A stretch of 64,000 bases of DNA from Neorhodopirellula pilleata. Its GTDB lineage: Bacteria > Planctomycetota > Planctomycetia > Pirellulales > Pirellulaceae. Position numbers and translations under genes: made by a program. Location of the stretch: positions 1 to 64,000 of the forward strand of contig NZ_SJPM01000018.1 in NCBI RefSeq assembly GCF_007859915.1. The letters are read 5' to 3'. Under the pieces are notes generated by a model, which made no database searches, was not told the origin of the DNA, and saw nothing but the letters and a program-made list of their open reading frames with translations. Shown here one piece after another: positions 51,948 through 62,243 of this stretch; within the stretch, counting starts at the first letter, position 1, and each line of letters opens with the position of its first letter.

Positions 51948-53272
51948 GTGTTCGCCTCCGCTCGGGACCGTTTCTGCAAATACAGTTTAATCGGAACCTC
52001 GCCGAATGGCAGGTGATCACGAAACCAACTCAACAAATAACGCTGGTAATCATGGCCCAACGCGTTCGGCTCGCTGCACATCACGACGATCGTCGGCGGT
52101 TCGGTCGATACCTGGGTCGCGTAAAAAATCTTGGGACGGCGGTTTTGATACATCGGTGGCGGATGTTGGACGATCGCGGCCTGGACGATCCGGTTGAGTT
52201 CACCGGTCGAGACCCGCGTTTGAGCTTGCTTGAACAGCATCTGAGCGTGATTGAGCAATGTCTTGACGTTCTTGCCTGCTTTGCCCGTGATGAATGCGAT
52301 CGGAGCGTAGGTCAACGTCGTGAACTGGTGATGAAGGTAGTCTACCCATTTCTCGGACGGGACTTGGCCCGCGTACAAGTCCCACTTATTGACGACGAAA
52401 ATCACCGGCTTATGGTTCTCCATAATGTAGCCGACGAGTTGTTTGTCGACTTTGCTGATCTTCTCAGCGGCATCGAAAAACATCAGCACAACGTCCGCAC
52501 GGCGGACACTGCGTTGGGCGCGGTGTGTGCTGTAGAACTCCAGGTCGGTTCGCACCGATTTGCGTTTTCGCAAACCTGGGGTGTCGATCGCCGTGAAGGT
52601 TTGTCCGTCGAGTTCGAAGTGAACATCGACGCTGTCACGCGTCGTGCCGGCGACTTCGCTGACGATCATCCGGTCGGTTTCGGCTAACGAGTTGACGAAC
52701 GTGCTCTTGCCGACGTTACGTCGTCCGACGATCGTCATCTTCATCGTCGATTCAGGCGACACGGTGTTATCGTCTTCGGGTAATCTTTCGACGATCGCCT
52801 GAAGTAAGTCTTCGCGACCCCGGTTTTGCATCGTGCTGACGGTCAACAGCAAACCGCGACCGAGCTGACGGAATTCTTCGGCGTGGATATCTTGGTGTTC
52901 CTGGTCGGCTTTGTTGACGACCAAGATCACCGGCCGCTCGATGCCGCGAAGTCGCTCGACGACCTCGACGTCCAGAGGCATGATGCCTGTTTGCACGTCC
53001 ACGACGAGAATGATCACGTCGGCTGAAACCAAGGCGATTTCGATTTGGCGAGAAACATCGGCCGTCAAGTTGTCGGCATCGACCACGCCGATTCCGCCCG
53101 TGTCGATCAATTCAAAAAAACGATCATCGGTCTCGATCAACGTCGTCATCCGGTCGCGCGTCACCCCTTCGTAGTTATCGACGATGGCGAGACGGCGTCG
53201 GGCCAGCCAATTGAAAAGGCTGCTTTTGCCCACATTGGGGCGACCGACGATGGCGACTTGGGGAACGGGCAT
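51944..53272 (-). CDS. der: Ribosome biogenesis GTPase Der (EngA), 442 aa
   Basis: Essential GTPase for 50S ribosome maturation. It has two tandem GTP-binding domains, with P-loops GRPNVGKSSLF (residue 9) and GRRNVGKSTFV (about 182), two DTPG-type switch motifs (ELIDTGGIG and AIDTPGLRKRKS), and two NKxD motifs (VVNKADQ and VVNKWDL). The C-terminal KH-like domain follows (RRPKIFYATQVSTEPPTIV). Order and length match the family exactly. It overlaps the Gfo/Idh gene by four bases, an unusual pairing that is likely local. Confidence 0.96.
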   Translation of the reverse strand: MPVPQVAIVGRPNVGKSSLFNWLARRRLAIVDNYEGVTRDRMTTLIETDDRFFELIDTGGIGVVDADNLTADVSRQIEIALVSADVIILVVDVQTGIMPLDVEVVERLRGIERPVILVVNKADQEHQDIHAEEFRQLGRGLLLTVSTMQNRGREDLLQAIVERLPEDDNTVSPESTMKMTIVGRRNVGKSTFVNSLAETDRMIVSEVAGTTRDSVDVHFELDGQTFTAIDTPGLRKRKSVRTDLEFYSTHRAQRSVRRADVVLMFFDAAEKISKVDKQLVGYIMENHKPVIFVVNKWDLYAGQVPSEKWVDYLHHQFTTLTYAPIAFITGKAGKNVKTLLNHAQMLFKQAQTRVSTGELNRIVQAAIVQHPPPMYQNRRPKIFYATQVSTEPPTIVVMCSEPNALGHDYQRYLLSWFRDHLPFGEVPIKLYLQKRSRAEANT

Positions 53273-53331
53273 ATTTTTCGGGGAGGGACCGGAACGAGCG
53301 TATCTGATATGGTGATGTTTTCTCTATTCTT

Positions 53332-53433
53332 AGAGCCTGTCCGAAAAGGGGTCTGACCCTTTGGAGGCGAGTCAAGTCTTGCTGTCTTTTTAGTATCGCG
53401 GGAGAGGGTCAGACCCCTTTTCGGATAGGCTCT
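53332..53433. repeat. GGGGTCTGACC repeat family B, full copy
   Basis: AGAGCCTGTCCGAAAAGGGG, then TCTGACCC on the left and GGGTCAGACCCC, then TTTTCGGATAGGCTCT on the right form an almost perfect 28-base inverted repeat around a 45-base centre. It lies in the divergent gap between der and the uracil-DNA glycosylase gene. Confidence 0.88.
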
Positions 53434-53500
53434 TCGCTTTCATCTTAGTCTGCTGGGCCATTTTCAAGAATCCCTTCCGACGCAAAGCCTTAACGGATTC

Positions 53501-54433
53501 ATGACCAAAACCGAATCCACCACCGATCAGCCGCTTCAATCGCTCGATGCGGGCGAAATTGCCGCCGCCGGACACGAGTTGTTGGAGCATTTGCGGCGAA
53601 GCGGCATTCGATTTGTGCCCATCGCGAGTCAACATGGTGTGGAATCATGGTCAACACAGTTCGCATCCGAAGCGGAAGCGGCTGTCACTTCGTCCGCCGA
53701 CCCCGCACCGCCAGCCTCAGCGTCGGTAGATTCGCCGCTCAAGAAACCGGTTTCGGCTGCTGCGGGGCCTGCGGTCAGCCCAGCCGTCAACCCGGCGACC
53801 AGCCGCTTGGCACCGGTCGCGGCAGTGCGGTCCGATGGCTCCGGGTACTCGGGGGGTGCCTTGCCACTGGCCGATCGGGAGGCCGTCTTTGCGGAAATGG
53901 CCGGCACGGTCTCAGCGTGCACACGATGTAAAGAACTGGCCGCGTGTCGAACACATACCGTGTTTGGCGAGGGCAACTTGACCCCCCGGTTCGTTTTCTT
54001 CGGCGAAGGACCTGGGGCAGACGAAGATGCCACCGGGCGACCGTTCGTTGGCAAAGCAGGCCAACTGTTGACGAAGATGATCGAGGCTTGCAAGTTGTCG
54101 CGTGACGAGGTCTACATCCTCAACACCGTCAAATGCCGCCCGCCCGGCAATCGCAACCCGGCCCCGGGGGAGATCGCGAATTGTCGCGAGTACTTTGAAA
54201 AACAATTCGAAATTTTGCAGCCTGAATACATTATCTGCTTGGGTGCGGTTCCTTCACAGGCGTTGCTAAACACCAAGCTCTCGGTCGGCCGATTGCGACA
54301 AACCTTTCATCAGTACCGCGATTCCAAAGTGCTCGTGATCTATCATCCGGCTTATCTGTTGCGAGAACCCGAGGCCAAACGAGCCGCCTGGGCCGATCTG
54401 CAAATGCTGATGAAAGACGCGGGGTTAGGCTGA
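53501..54433 (+). CDS. Family 4 uracil-DNA glycosylase, Fe-S type (310 aa)
   Basis: DNA repair enzyme that removes uracil. The catalytic core (about residues 125-310) shows ACTRCKELAACRTHTVFGEG with the first iron-sulfur cysteines, FFGEGPGADEDATGRPFVG, the motif YILNTVKCRPPGNRNP, EIANCREYFEKQ and the C-terminal HPAYLLR. A proline/alanine/serine-rich linker of about 120 residues precedes the core, which is longer than in typical family members. The stop shares a base with the start of the next gene. Confidence 0.92.
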   Translation: MTKTESTTDQPLQSLDAGEIAAAGHELLEHLRRSGIRFVPIASQHGVESWSTQFASEAEAAVTSSADPAPPASASVDSPLKKPVSAAAGPAVSPAVNPATSRLAPVAAVRSDGSGYSGGALPLADREAVFAEMAGTVSACTRCKELAACRTHTVFGEGNLTPRFVFFGEGPGADEDATGRPFVGKAGQLLTKMIEACKLSRDEVYILNTVKCRPPGNRNPAPGEIANCREYFEKQFEILQPEYIICLGAVPSQALLNTKLSVGRLRQTFHQYRDSKVLVIYHPAYLLREPEAKRAAWADLQMLMKDAGLG

Positions 54434-54693
54434 TGCTTCAACGTGACCTTCGGTCGAAACCGGTGATCATCGCCAAAGGGATGCTGTTTTTGCTGCTGGG
54501 AATCTTCAGTGGCGGGTTATTGCTCACTTCGATCTTTTCGATCCGAAATCTGTTGTTGCTCGGACTGACCATTTGGAGCTTTTGTCGGTTTTATTACTTT
54601 GCGTTTTACGTGATCGAACATTACGTCGACAGTAAATACCGCTTCACCGGTCTGATCGATTTCGGCAAGTATCTATTCAAACGAGGACGATAA
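54433..54693 (+). CDS. Small two-helix membrane protein (86 aa)
   Basis: The ATG shares its first base with the uracil-DNA glycosylase stop (TGATG). Two hydrophobic segments (VIIAKGMLFLLLGIFSGGLLL and LLLLGLTIWSFCRFYYFAFYVI) are followed by a short basic tail with KYRFTGLIDFGKYLFK. No family is recognised. Coupling suggests it is translated with the glycosylase. Its last 17 bases overlap the convergent metallophosphoesterase gene. Confidence 0.75.
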   Translation: MLQRDLRSKPVIIAKGMLFLLLGIFSGGLLLTSIFSIRNLLLLGLTIWSFCRFYYFAFYVIEHYVDSKYRFTGLIDFGKYLFKRGR

Positions 54694-55504
54694 CCGGTTC
54701 GAACGGAACGTGACGCACCGCCGCGCCCCCGTTGTGAAATTCCACACCTGCGACGGTCACGGCATCCATGCGACGATGTGTGTGTCCGAACACGATACGT
54801 TCGATCCCGTCGCCGACCCATTCCGGTTGGTCGCGAACCCATCTCAAGATCCGCAAACAGACGCTGCGCCGTCGATGTGCCACTCCGGCCGTTGCCAAGT
54901 GCAGCCGCGCTGCGACGGCGGCGTTATACAAACGATTGCGAATCATGGGCGGCTCATGGTCGCCGACACGTTCGTGCTCCCATCGACGTCGATAGTGGGT
55001 CAATGAGACGTTTCGACCGATTCGCTTGGGCATCGACTCGATCACGTCGCCGTGCAAAAACAAACAATCGTCGATCCGAACGGCGTCCAACCCGGCGAAC
55101 GTCGATCCGGCGGGCATCGCCCAGACGTCGCCCTCGGGCGACGGTCCGGCCCAAGAACGAAGTTCGGTTTGAAAGGACGGTTGAGCGTCGTGATTCCCGG
55201 TCAAATACACGAACGTTTTCTGATCGAACTCATCACGCCAACGCTGCAACCACGCGATCGCGATTCGCCGCGAAGTCGCCCCGTCGCCTTCGCATGACCA
55301 ATGGAAATCAAACAAATCGCCGCCCCAAATGCACACGTTGCATGATTCGATGGCGCGGCGCACCGATGCCTCGTGGCGTGCGTAATCATGGCGGGAGCTG
55401 AGCAGATGCAAATCGGAAATGAACGCGATCGTCAACGGATTGCCAAGATCGCCGTCGCCCGAACGAACCAATTTCACGATTCTTGGCGAGCTGGTATCGT
55501 GCAT
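54677..55504 (-). CDS. Metallophosphoesterase, UDP-diacylglucosamine hydrolase-like (275 aa)
   Basis: Calcineurin-like two-metal phosphoesterase. Motif order: AFISDLHLLSS (D-x-H), WGGDLFDFHW (GD), YLTGNHDAQP (GNHD), FLHGDVIES (HGD) and VFGHTHRRM (GHTH). The layout resembles LpxH-type hydrolases of lipid A synthesis, but substrate residues cannot be assigned by eye. ATG at 55504 fits best; the frame is open to 55585 and would cover the divergent neighbour's promoter. It overlaps the small membrane protein gene tail to tail by 17 bases. Confidence 0.85.
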   Translation of the reverse strand: MHDTSSPRIVKLVRSGDGDLGNPLTIAFISDLHLLSSRHDYARHEASVRRAIESCNVCIWGGDLFDFHWSCEGDGATSRRIAIAWLQRWRDEFDQKTFVYLTGNHDAQPSFQTELRSWAGPSPEGDVWAMPAGSTFAGLDAVRIDDCLFLHGDVIESMPKRIGRNVSLTHYRRRWEHERVGDHEPPMIRNRLYNAAVAARLHLATAGVAHRRRSVCLRILRWVRDQPEWVGDGIERIVFGHTHRRMDAVTVAGVEFHNGGAAVRHVPFEPVIVLV

Positions 55505-55555
55505 CAGTATGTATCTCGCGGTATCGAGCCTGCCCAAAAACGAGCAACCTGACAA

Positions 55556-57250
55556 ATGAATTCGAAAATGCCCACGCCTTCGCAAAATTCCGCTCGTGGT
55601 CCATTACGCCGAGCGATCGCGTCTGGTTTGATCGGTGGCGGATTGTTGGTCGCGGTTCAAGTCTATGCCCCTTCGACGGATTATCAATATGCGTTCTTCG
55701 CAACGGTGGCCATCGGCTTGGTAACGATCGCGACGGTTTCGTTGTTCTTACAGATCGCGTTTCACCGCACCGGATATCCATGGCTTGTCCCCGCCGTCGC
55801 GACGTTGGTGGCGATCACCTTTTTCGGCACCGTCCGTGTGAAGACGCTCTCGGGCGAAATGATTCCTCAATTTGAGTGGCGGTTCGCGTCGCGGAAGGTA
55901 CCCGAACTTCAAATTGCACCCCAAGCGGTGCCGATCGAATCCGTTCAAGCGGAAACGAATCCGAATGCCGACGACACCACCACCGAGCTCATCGAACCGC
56001 CATCGTCTCAGTGGATCACCACCTGGGGCCAGTTCCTGGGTAACCAACGCGACGGCGTGGTCGGAGAGCGTTTGTTCGAGATTCCTGAATCTTCGGCAGA
56101 GGTAACCAAACGTTGGAACATCGGCATCGGTGGCGGTTGGGCTTCGTTTGCGATCGCGACCGATGCCGACGGCAACGGCATTGCGGTGACACTCGAACAG
56201 CGTGAAGCTCGCGAGTGTGTCACCGCGTACGATCTATCGAATGGTGAATTGAAATGGATCGTCGATCATGAAGCGTATCACTTTCATCCGCTCGGCGAAG
56301 GCGGCCCAAGATCAACACCGACAATCCACGACAATCGAGTCTACGCCCAAGGCGCGACGGGGATGGTGTGGTGTTTGAGCCTCGAAACGGGCGAGCAGAT
56401 TTGGAAACGGGATTTATTGCAGGCCGGTGGTTGGGATCAAGCCGCCTCGGAAATCGCGATCACTTGGGGACGCAGCGGCTCGCCGCTGTTGGTCGACGGG
56501 CAGTGCATCGTTCCCCTGGGAGGGCCGACGGTGGTCAATGGCGAGCAAGCCGACCGTGCACTGATCTCGCTTAACGCCCAAACGGGTGAAACGCGTTGGA
56601 CAGCGGGCGATCAACAAATCAGCTACGCGTCGCCTCAGTTGATGACACTCGATGGCGTGCGACAGATCGTTTCGGTCAATGAATCGAACATCACCGGCCA
56701 TGCCATCGATACCGGCAAGGTCCTTTGGCAAACCGATTGGCCGGGTCAATCGAGTGGCGGCGCGAACTGCGCCGCTGCCATTGCGGCGGGAACGAACCGC
56801 TTCGTTGTCGGAAAAGGCTACGGCGGCGGCAGCGCTTTGATCGAAGTCACTCTTAACGGTGAAGATTGGCAGGTCAACGACATTTGGCGTTCCAATCGCG
56901 TCATGAAAACCAAGTTCAACCACTGTGTCGTCCGCGATGGCATTGCCTACGGATTGTCCAACGGGGCGTTGCAAGCGGTCGAACTGGAGTCCGGCGAACG
57001 GTTATGGGAACAAGGCCGAGGAGGTCGCTACGGTCAAGGCCAAGTGATCTTGGCCGAAGACGTCCTGATCGTTCAAGCGGAAATGGGCGACGTCGCACTC
57101 GTCGCCGCCGAACCGAACGAGTTCAACGAGCTGATTCGAATCCCGGCTCTGGACCAAAAAACCTGGAATGTACCGAGTCTTTCAGGCAATATACTACTCG
57201 TTCGCAACGGCGAAGAAGCCGTCGCGTTCGATCTACCGGGGAAAAAATGA
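55556..57250 (+). CDS. Membrane-anchored PQQ-type beta-propeller protein (564 aa)
   Basis: Three N-terminal hydrophobic segments (about residues 20-95) anchor a periplasmic beta-propeller of PQQ-dehydrogenase/BamB-like repeats: FLGNQRDGVVGERLF, then blades such as AYDLSNGELKWIVDHEAYH, GMVWCLSLETGEQIWKRDLL, ALISLNAQTGETRWTAGD, and AVELESGERLWEQGRGG. No PQQ cofactor or metal ligands can be assigned, so it may be structural or binding rather than an enzyme. It is followed 25 bases later by the glycosidase-like gene and is probably co-transcribed with it. Confidence 0.82.
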   Translation: MNSKMPTPSQNSARGPLRRAIASGLIGGGLLVAVQVYAPSTDYQYAFFATVAIGLVTIATVSLFLQIAFHRTGYPWLVPAVATLVAITFFGTVRVKTLSGEMIPQFEWRFASRKVPELQIAPQAVPIESVQAETNPNADDTTTELIEPPSSQWITTWGQFLGNQRDGVVGERLFEIPESSAEVTKRWNIGIGGGWASFAIATDADGNGIAVTLEQREARECVTAYDLSNGELKWIVDHEAYHFHPLGEGGPRSTPTIHDNRVYAQGATGMVWCLSLETGEQIWKRDLLQAGGWDQAASEIAITWGRSGSPLLVDGQCIVPLGGPTVVNGEQADRALISLNAQTGETRWTAGDQQISYASPQLMTLDGVRQIVSVNESNITGHAIDTGKVLWQTDWPGQSSGGANCAAAIAAGTNRFVVGKGYGGGSALIEVTLNGEDWQVNDIWRSNRVMKTKFNHCVVRDGIAYGLSNGALQAVELESGERLWEQGRGGRYGQGQVILAEDVLIVQAEMGDVALVAAEPNEFNELIRIPALDQKTWNVPSLSGNILLVRNGEEAVAFDLPGKK

Positions 57251-57275
57251 AAGACTCTGTTCGTGAGGAACAAGC

Positions 57276-58460
57276 ATGATTCGCGTCGTTCTGTTGATGG
57301 TCGTTGTTGGTGCCACCGCATTTGCGCCAAACCCACCGTTGTACGCTCAGCCGCCGGTTCGAAATCCAACCATCCTCGCGCACTACATGCCGTGGTACGC
57401 GGCGAAACCGATGAGCGAACGTTGGGGGTGGCACTGGACGATGGATCGATTCGATCCCGAGAAGACGGTAGACGGTCAACGCGAGATCGCGTCCCATTAC
57501 TATCCAATAATCGGTCCCTACGATTCGGGCGACGAAGACGTGATCGAGTGCCATTTACTGATGATGAAAGCCGCCGGCATCGACGGAGTGATCGTGGATT
57601 GGTACGGGCTGACGGATTTGAACGACTATGCGATCCTTCATCGAAACACGACGCGAGTTCTGCAACAGTGTGAACGATTGAAAATGAAGTTCGTGATCTG
57701 TTACGAAGATCAAACGATCCCGAAACTCGTCGATGCCCAGCGAATCGATGCGACCGAACGGGTCTCTCATGCGGCATCCGAGATTCAGTGGCTCACCCAG
57801 TATTGGTTTCAGTCGCCAGCCTACCTGAAGCTCGACGACCGACCGATCCTCTTGTCGTTTGGACATGCGGGCCTGAACGATGATGAGTGGACCCAGTGCC
57901 TAGTCCAGGTTCCGACGCCGATTGCTTACTTCAGTCAAGACTATCGTCGTTCATGTGCCGTCGGCGGATTCGGCTGGCCTTCGCCACGCAACGGTCTGAC
58001 CCAAGTGGGACGATTTGCGAGCGAAGCCCAGAAGTGGACGCACGCGATCCCGGCGGCGTTTCCAAGATTCAACGATATCTATTCGGAAGCCAATGTGAGC
58101 GAAGGCTATCCGATACTCGACGACAACCAGGGACGCACGTTGTCGGGGTCCCTCATGCATGCACTGAAATGGAACCCGGTCGCAATCCAGATCGCGACCT
58201 GGAACGATTGGGGTGAGGGAACCCAGATCGAACCCAGTCGCGAGTTTGGTTTTCGTGATTTAGAAATCATTCAACGCGTTCTCAAGAGTCGACAAAGCGG
58301 CAGTAAGATTCCTGAGTCCGCTGCATTGGCGTTGCCTCTTGAATTATTGAAACTTCGTCGCAACCAATCCGCCCCGAAACGAACACTCGATGAACTCGCC
58401 GATCTTATGGCTGATCGCGAGTGGGATCGCGCCGAATCATCATGGCCAACATCGCGATAA
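57276..58460 (+). CDS. Secreted glycoside hydrolase, GH71/GH99-like (394 aa)
   Basis: Secreted TIM-barrel protein of the GH71/GH99-like group (alpha-glucanase and endo-alpha-mannanase relatives). A signal peptide ends at PPLYAQPP. Markers are [14 protein letters not shown] near the N terminus, [36 protein letters not shown] and the C-terminal [14 protein letters not shown], the usual end block. The last 56 bases overlap the convergent lnt gene, so both C termini share DNA. Confidence 0.82.
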   Translation: MIRVVLLMVVVGATAFAPNPPLYAQPPVRNPTILAHYMPWYAAKPMSERWGWHWTMDRFDPEKTVDGQREIASHYYPIIGPYDSGDEDVIECHLLMMKAAGIDGVIVDWYGLTDLNDYAILHRNTTRVLQQCERLKMKFVICYEDQTIPKLVDAQRIDATERVSHAASEIQWLTQYWFQSPAYLKLDDRPILLSFGHAGLNDDEWTQCLVQVPTPIAYFSQDYRRSCAVGGFGWPSPRNGLTQVGRFASEAQKWTHAIPAAFPRFNDIYSEANVSEGYPILDDNQGRTLSGSLMHALKWNPVAIQIATWNDWGEGTQIEPSREFGFRDLEIIQRVLKSRQSGSKIPESAALALPLELLKLRRNQSAPKRTLDELADLMADREWDRAESSWPTSR

Positions 58461-60066
58461 ACCAGCCTCCGGCAATCGCGGTCGGCCACGAACCGACGCG
58501 AACGTACAACGTGCGGCGGTCGTCGAGGCCGGGCGTGGTCATGATTTGGCCCGCCTCATCCAACGGGACTTTCTCGACGATCTTGCCGAAGCTATCGATC
58601 CAGGCGGTCGGGCCTCCGTTGGCCGCCGACAACACTGGACGCCGCGTTCCGATCGCCACCATTTGAGCGCATCGTAGATGATGACTGACCACGGCGGTGT
58701 GATCGAACCACGCATCGTTGGTCAACGTCACGATCGCATTCGCTTCAGGACGCTCGTGCAGATGATTCACGGCGATTCGTTCGACGGCGGTCTCAATGCA
58801 CAGATTTGGCAACAGTTTCAAACCGCCCACGTTAAAAACGTTGGGACCATCGCCGGCGTCCAATCCTAACCCCGGCGGCACATGATCTCGCAAGATCGGG
58901 ATCGAACGAATCAATGGAATGTACTCGCCGAACATGACCAAATGATTCTTGGCATACACCCCTTCGACTTGCCCGCTCGGATCAACGTGCAACACGCCGC
59001 TGTACTGTTTTGCGGTCCGGCCGTAACGAACCACCCCGCAGCCTCCGATGATCGACGGCGGTGGGAATGCATCGCCTTCGTTCAACGGCGTCATAGCGGC
59101 TTGCAAATTGATCGATCGGCGAACGAATTGTCGCTGAGTGTCCGCGATAATCTCGCGAAATTGCGATTCGGTGAATCGGAATTTCTCGCCGCCTGCTTCT
59201 TCTGGAACGGTCAGTTCGGCGTCGGCGATGATCCAAGGTTGCCCGCCCGAGAACATCGACTCCGGCCAAACGACCGCATCGATCGGTACGTCCGAATTGG
59301 CGATCGCGTCGATTGTTTGCGACGCGTAACGATTGAAAATTTCTTGTTCGCGGCCGAGGTCTTGCTGGTATTCGGTTTGTTCGTCACGTCCGACCAATAG
59401 GATCCGAGTGTCCGACGGCGTAACCGGATAGCTCAAACGATGGTTGCCGTATAGACCTGAGGTGATCAGAAAGACCGCAGCCATCGACGTCGACCGTATC
59501 CATCGTGCTGGCGTGCCTTGGTAGGCCGAAACCGCGTCGGCGATCGCGTAGTTGACGATCACGATTAGGAAACTGACCGCGTAGGTGCCTTGCAAGTCCG
59601 CAATTTGAATCAACCATCCGCCGGGCATGTCAACGAGAGTGTGACCTAGCATCAAGACGGAAATTCCGGTCGCAAAATAATTGCGAACCCATTCGCCACC
59701 GACCCACAACGCCGCCGCAGTGAGCGGGTGGTCATGCCGACGCAAGAGCACGACGAACAACAGCGGGTAGATCGCAAGGTAAGCGGCCATCGCCGTCAAA
59801 GGCACGAACATCAACGGATGAGCGTGCCGCAATCCTTGTAAAGACGCCAAGTAATAACCGACGAACACCGAATAAACGATGCGTTTCCATTTCACACCGC
59901 TTCGTGCGGACAAACGCTCGTCACGAGCCAATTGGATCAACGGCACCAAAGCCACGAACGCCAAAGGCCACAAGTTGATGCCCGGCCCGGTCAAGTACAA
60001 CAGTACCGCCGAAGCGAGCGTGGTGATCCCGATGACGCGACTGGAGCGTTTCTCTGTCATGCTCAT
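58405..60066 (-). CDS. lnt: Apolipoprotein N-acyltransferase (553 aa)
   Basis: Inner-membrane enzyme that adds the third acyl chain to lipoproteins. The first 220 residues hold about seven transmembrane helices. The periplasmic nitrilase-type domain has the triad glutamate in [11 protein letters not shown], lysine in [15 protein letters not shown] and cysteine in [13 protein letters not shown] last helix ([14 protein letters not shown]) anchors the end. The ATG at 60066 shares a base with the upstream stop (TAATG). It overlaps the convergent glycosidase gene by 56 bases. Confidence 0.92.
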   Translation of the reverse strand: MSMTEKRSSRVIGITTLASAVLLYLTGPGINLWPLAFVALVPLIQLARDERLSARSGVKWKRIVYSVFVGYYLASLQGLRHAHPLMFVPLTAMAAYLAIYPLLFVVLLRRHDHPLTAAALWVGGEWVRNYFATGISVLMLGHTLVDMPGGWLIQIADLQGTYAVSFLIVIVNYAIADAVSAYQGTPARWIRSTSMAAVFLITSGLYGNHRLSYPVTPSDTRILLVGRDEQTEYQQDLGREQEIFNRYASQTIDAIANSDVPIDAVVWPESMFSGGQPWIIADAELTVPEEAGGEKFRFTESQFREIIADTQRQFVRRSINLQAAMTPLNEGDAFPPPSIIGGCGVVRYGRTAKQYSGVLHVDPSGQVEGVYAKNHLVMFGEYIPLIRSIPILRDHVPPGLGLDAGDGPNVFNVGGLKLLPNLCIETAVERIAVNHLHERPEANAIVTLTNDAWFDHTAVVSHHLRCAQMVAIGTRRPVLSAANGGPTAWIDSFGKIVEKVPLDEAGQIMTTPGLDDRRTLYVRVGSWPTAIAGGWFIAMLAMMIRRDPTRDQP

Positions 60067-61034
60067 TACTTGAAGTTCGGCGTCGGCGGCCGGTAATCGC
60101 TCAAGCGGATCGTCTTGAACCAATCGATCGTGCTTTCAAGTCCGTCGTCGAGTTTGATACCGGGAACCCAACCCAACTTTTGCTTGGCCAACGAGATATC
60201 CGGTCGTCGACGGGTGGGGTCGTCGGCGGGAAGCGGTTCGAAGGACAACTTGCTCTTGGAACCCGACATGGCGATGACTTTTTCGGCGAGTTCTTTGATC
60301 GTGAATTCGTCCGGGTTGCCGATGTTGACCGGACCGATGAAATCGTCTTGGTCCATCATCGCGATGATCGCGTCGACGAGATCATTGCGGTAACAGAACG
60401 ACCGCGTTTGAGATCCGTCACCGAATAACGTGATGTCGTCGCCCGCCATCGCTTGGCGAATGAACGTCGATACAACGCGACCGTCGTAAGGATGCATCCG
60501 TGGTCCGTAGGTGTTGAAGATGCGAACGATGCGGACGTCGACTCCGTTGGAACGGTGATAATCCATGAACAACGTTTCGGCCACACGTTTGCCTTCGTCG
60601 TAACAAGCGCGGATGCCGATCGGGTTAACATTGCCGCGATACGATTCGGTTTGCGGGTGTTCCTCCGGATCGCCGTAAACCTCTGACGTACTCGCTTGCA
60701 AGATTCTTGCCCCGCATCGTTTGGCGATGCCCAGCATATTGATCGACCCGAGAACGCTCGTTTTGATTGTCTTGATCGGATTGAATTGATAGTGCCCCGG
60801 TGCAGCCGGGCAGGCCATGTTGTAAATCTTGTCGACTTCGAGGTGAATCGGCAAAGTGATATCGTGGCGGATCAGCTCGAAGTTCGGCCGGTCGAGCAGA
60901 TGGACCACGTTGGTCTTTTGGCTGGTGAAGAAATTGTCCAAACAAATCACATCGTGTCCGGCGTCGACAAGACGCTCACAGATGTGAGAGCCAAGAAAAC
61001 CGGCACCACCGGTAACGAGAATGCGTTCGATCAT
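60066..61034 (-). CDS. UDP-glucuronate decarboxylase (UDP-xylose synthase-like), 322 aa
   Basis: Cytoplasmic short-chain dehydrogenase/epimerase. The NAD motif is [29 protein letters not shown] and [13 protein letters not shown] are signatures of UDP-xylose synthases, and the catalytic residues are in [14 protein letters not shown] and [13 protein letters not shown] (Y-x-x-x-K). It would convert UDP-glucuronate to UDP-xylose for surface polysaccharide. Its stop overlaps the lnt start, giving a two-gene cell-envelope operon. Confidence 0.93.
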   Translation of the reverse strand: MIERILVTGGAGFLGSHICERLVDAGHDVICLDNFFTSQKTNVVHLLDRPNFELIRHDITLPIHLEVDKIYNMACPAAPGHYQFNPIKTIKTSVLGSINMLGIAKRCGARILQASTSEVYGDPEEHPQTESYRGNVNPIGIRACYDEGKRVAETLFMDYHRSNGVDVRIVRIFNTYGPRMHPYDGRVVSTFIRQAMAGDDITLFGDGSQTRSFCYRNDLVDAIIAMMDQDDFIGPVNIGNPDEFTIKELAEKVIAMSGSKSKLSFEPLPADDPTRRRPDISLAKQKLGWVPGIKLDDGLESTIDWFKTIRLSDYRPPTPNFK

Positions 61035-61210
61035 GGAAGCCGTCTGAAAAAAAGGATTGGGGCGAGTCGTGGAGGCCGCATGGTCCTACGATCCCTTGTT
61101 TTTGTCGAGATGGATTTGGTTTCGCGTCAAGATTCCTTCCGCCGGACGGGCCGGACTGCTAACCTTGGGGCGATCCCCACCAAACCGTTTCATTCTTCGC
61201 AGTTTTTATC

Positions 61211-62221
61211 GTGCCTCACGCTCAAATTGGTCCTATCGCGGTGCATTTGCCGCCTCGGGTGGATGACAACGAATCGCTAAAACAGCAATACCCGGGTTGG
61301 GATTTGGACCTGATTGCCGAAAAAACCGGCATTACTCAGCGTCACATTGCGGCCGAGGGAGTCACCTCATCGGACTTGGCCGTTGCCGCTGCGGAAGATC
61401 TTTTCGAGCGGGAATCGATCGATCGGTCGACGATCGATTTCGTGCTGTTCTGCACGCAAACCCCCGACTACCCGTTGCCGACGACGGCTTGCTTGATCCA
61501 AGACCGTTTAGGATTGTCGACCCGGTGCGGGGCGATCGATTTTAATTTGGGATGCAGCGGTTTTGTCTACGGGCTGGCGATGGCCGACGGGCTGATGAAA
61601 AGCGGTGCGGCCAAGCGGATCTTGCTTTTGACGGCCGAAACGTACAGCAAGTACATCGACGAAGCGGACCGGAGCCTGAGAACGATTTTCGGGGACGCGG
61701 CGGCGGCCACGCTTCTGACCGCCGAAGAGTCGCCGAGCCTATGGGGGTTTCAATTTGGCAGCGACGGCAGCGGTGCCGACATGCTGATCGTAGGCGACGG
61801 GGGATGCCGGTCCGCCGACGACGCCATCCGGCCCCGGCACCGAAAACGTTGGAAAAGCCGTCTGTACATGGACGGGCCGAGCCTGATCAATTTCACCGTC
61901 GAGGCGATCCCGCGATTGTGCGAAGAGATCCTCAGCGAAAACGGTTTGACGGACGCCGACGTGCACCGATACTTAATGCATCAAGCGACCTGGAAAATGC
62001 TCGATCAATTGCGGTTGCGGATGAACGTGTGTGAACAGCGACTGCCGATCGATATGGCGGACATCGGCAACACCGTTTCCTGCACGTTACCCATTTTGAT
62101 CGATCGTGTTCGGTCGCGGAACGAACTCGCCGCCGATCACACCAATCTGTTGGTCGGTTTCGGGGTCGGGCTGTCGTGGGCGGGATGCCTATGGCGAGAC
62201 CAATTTCAGGCTGCAAAATAA
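61211..62221 (+). CDS. 3-oxoacyl-ACP synthase III (FabH-like), 336 aa
   Basis: Thiolase-fold condensing enzyme. The active-site cysteine is in FNLGCSGFVYGL, the histidine in HRYLMHQATWKML and the asparagine in IGNTVSCTLP. KTGITQRHIA and VLFCTQTPDYPLPTTACLIQ fit the FabH family. The start codon is GTG at 61211. Divergence from housekeeping FabH (R-H-I-A instead of the usual R-R-x-A, shorter GDGGCRSADDA block) suggests a secondary acyl pathway. It is divergent from the UDP-xylose synthase gene. Confidence 0.88.
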   Translation: MPHAQIGPIAVHLPPRVDDNESLKQQYPGWDLDLIAEKTGITQRHIAAEGVTSSDLAVAAAEDLFERESIDRSTIDFVLFCTQTPDYPLPTTACLIQDRLGLSTRCGAIDFNLGCSGFVYGLAMADGLMKSGAAKRILLLTAETYSKYIDEADRSLRTIFGDAAAATLLTAEESPSLWGFQFGSDGSGADMLIVGDGGCRSADDAIRPRHRKRWKSRLYMDGPSLINFTVEAIPRLCEEILSENGLTDADVHRYLMHQATWKMLDQLRLRMNVCEQRLPIDMADIGNTVSCTLPILIDRVRSRNELAADHTNLLVGFGVGLSWAGCLWRDQFQAAK

Positions 62222-62243
62222 TCATTCCTTACGGGGACCCCCA

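Noticed and set aside
54778-55401. 207-codon arginine-rich plus-strand frame
   Set aside because: It lies opposite the metallophosphoesterase motifs, and its arginine-rich composition is typical of antisense translation in GC-rich DNA.
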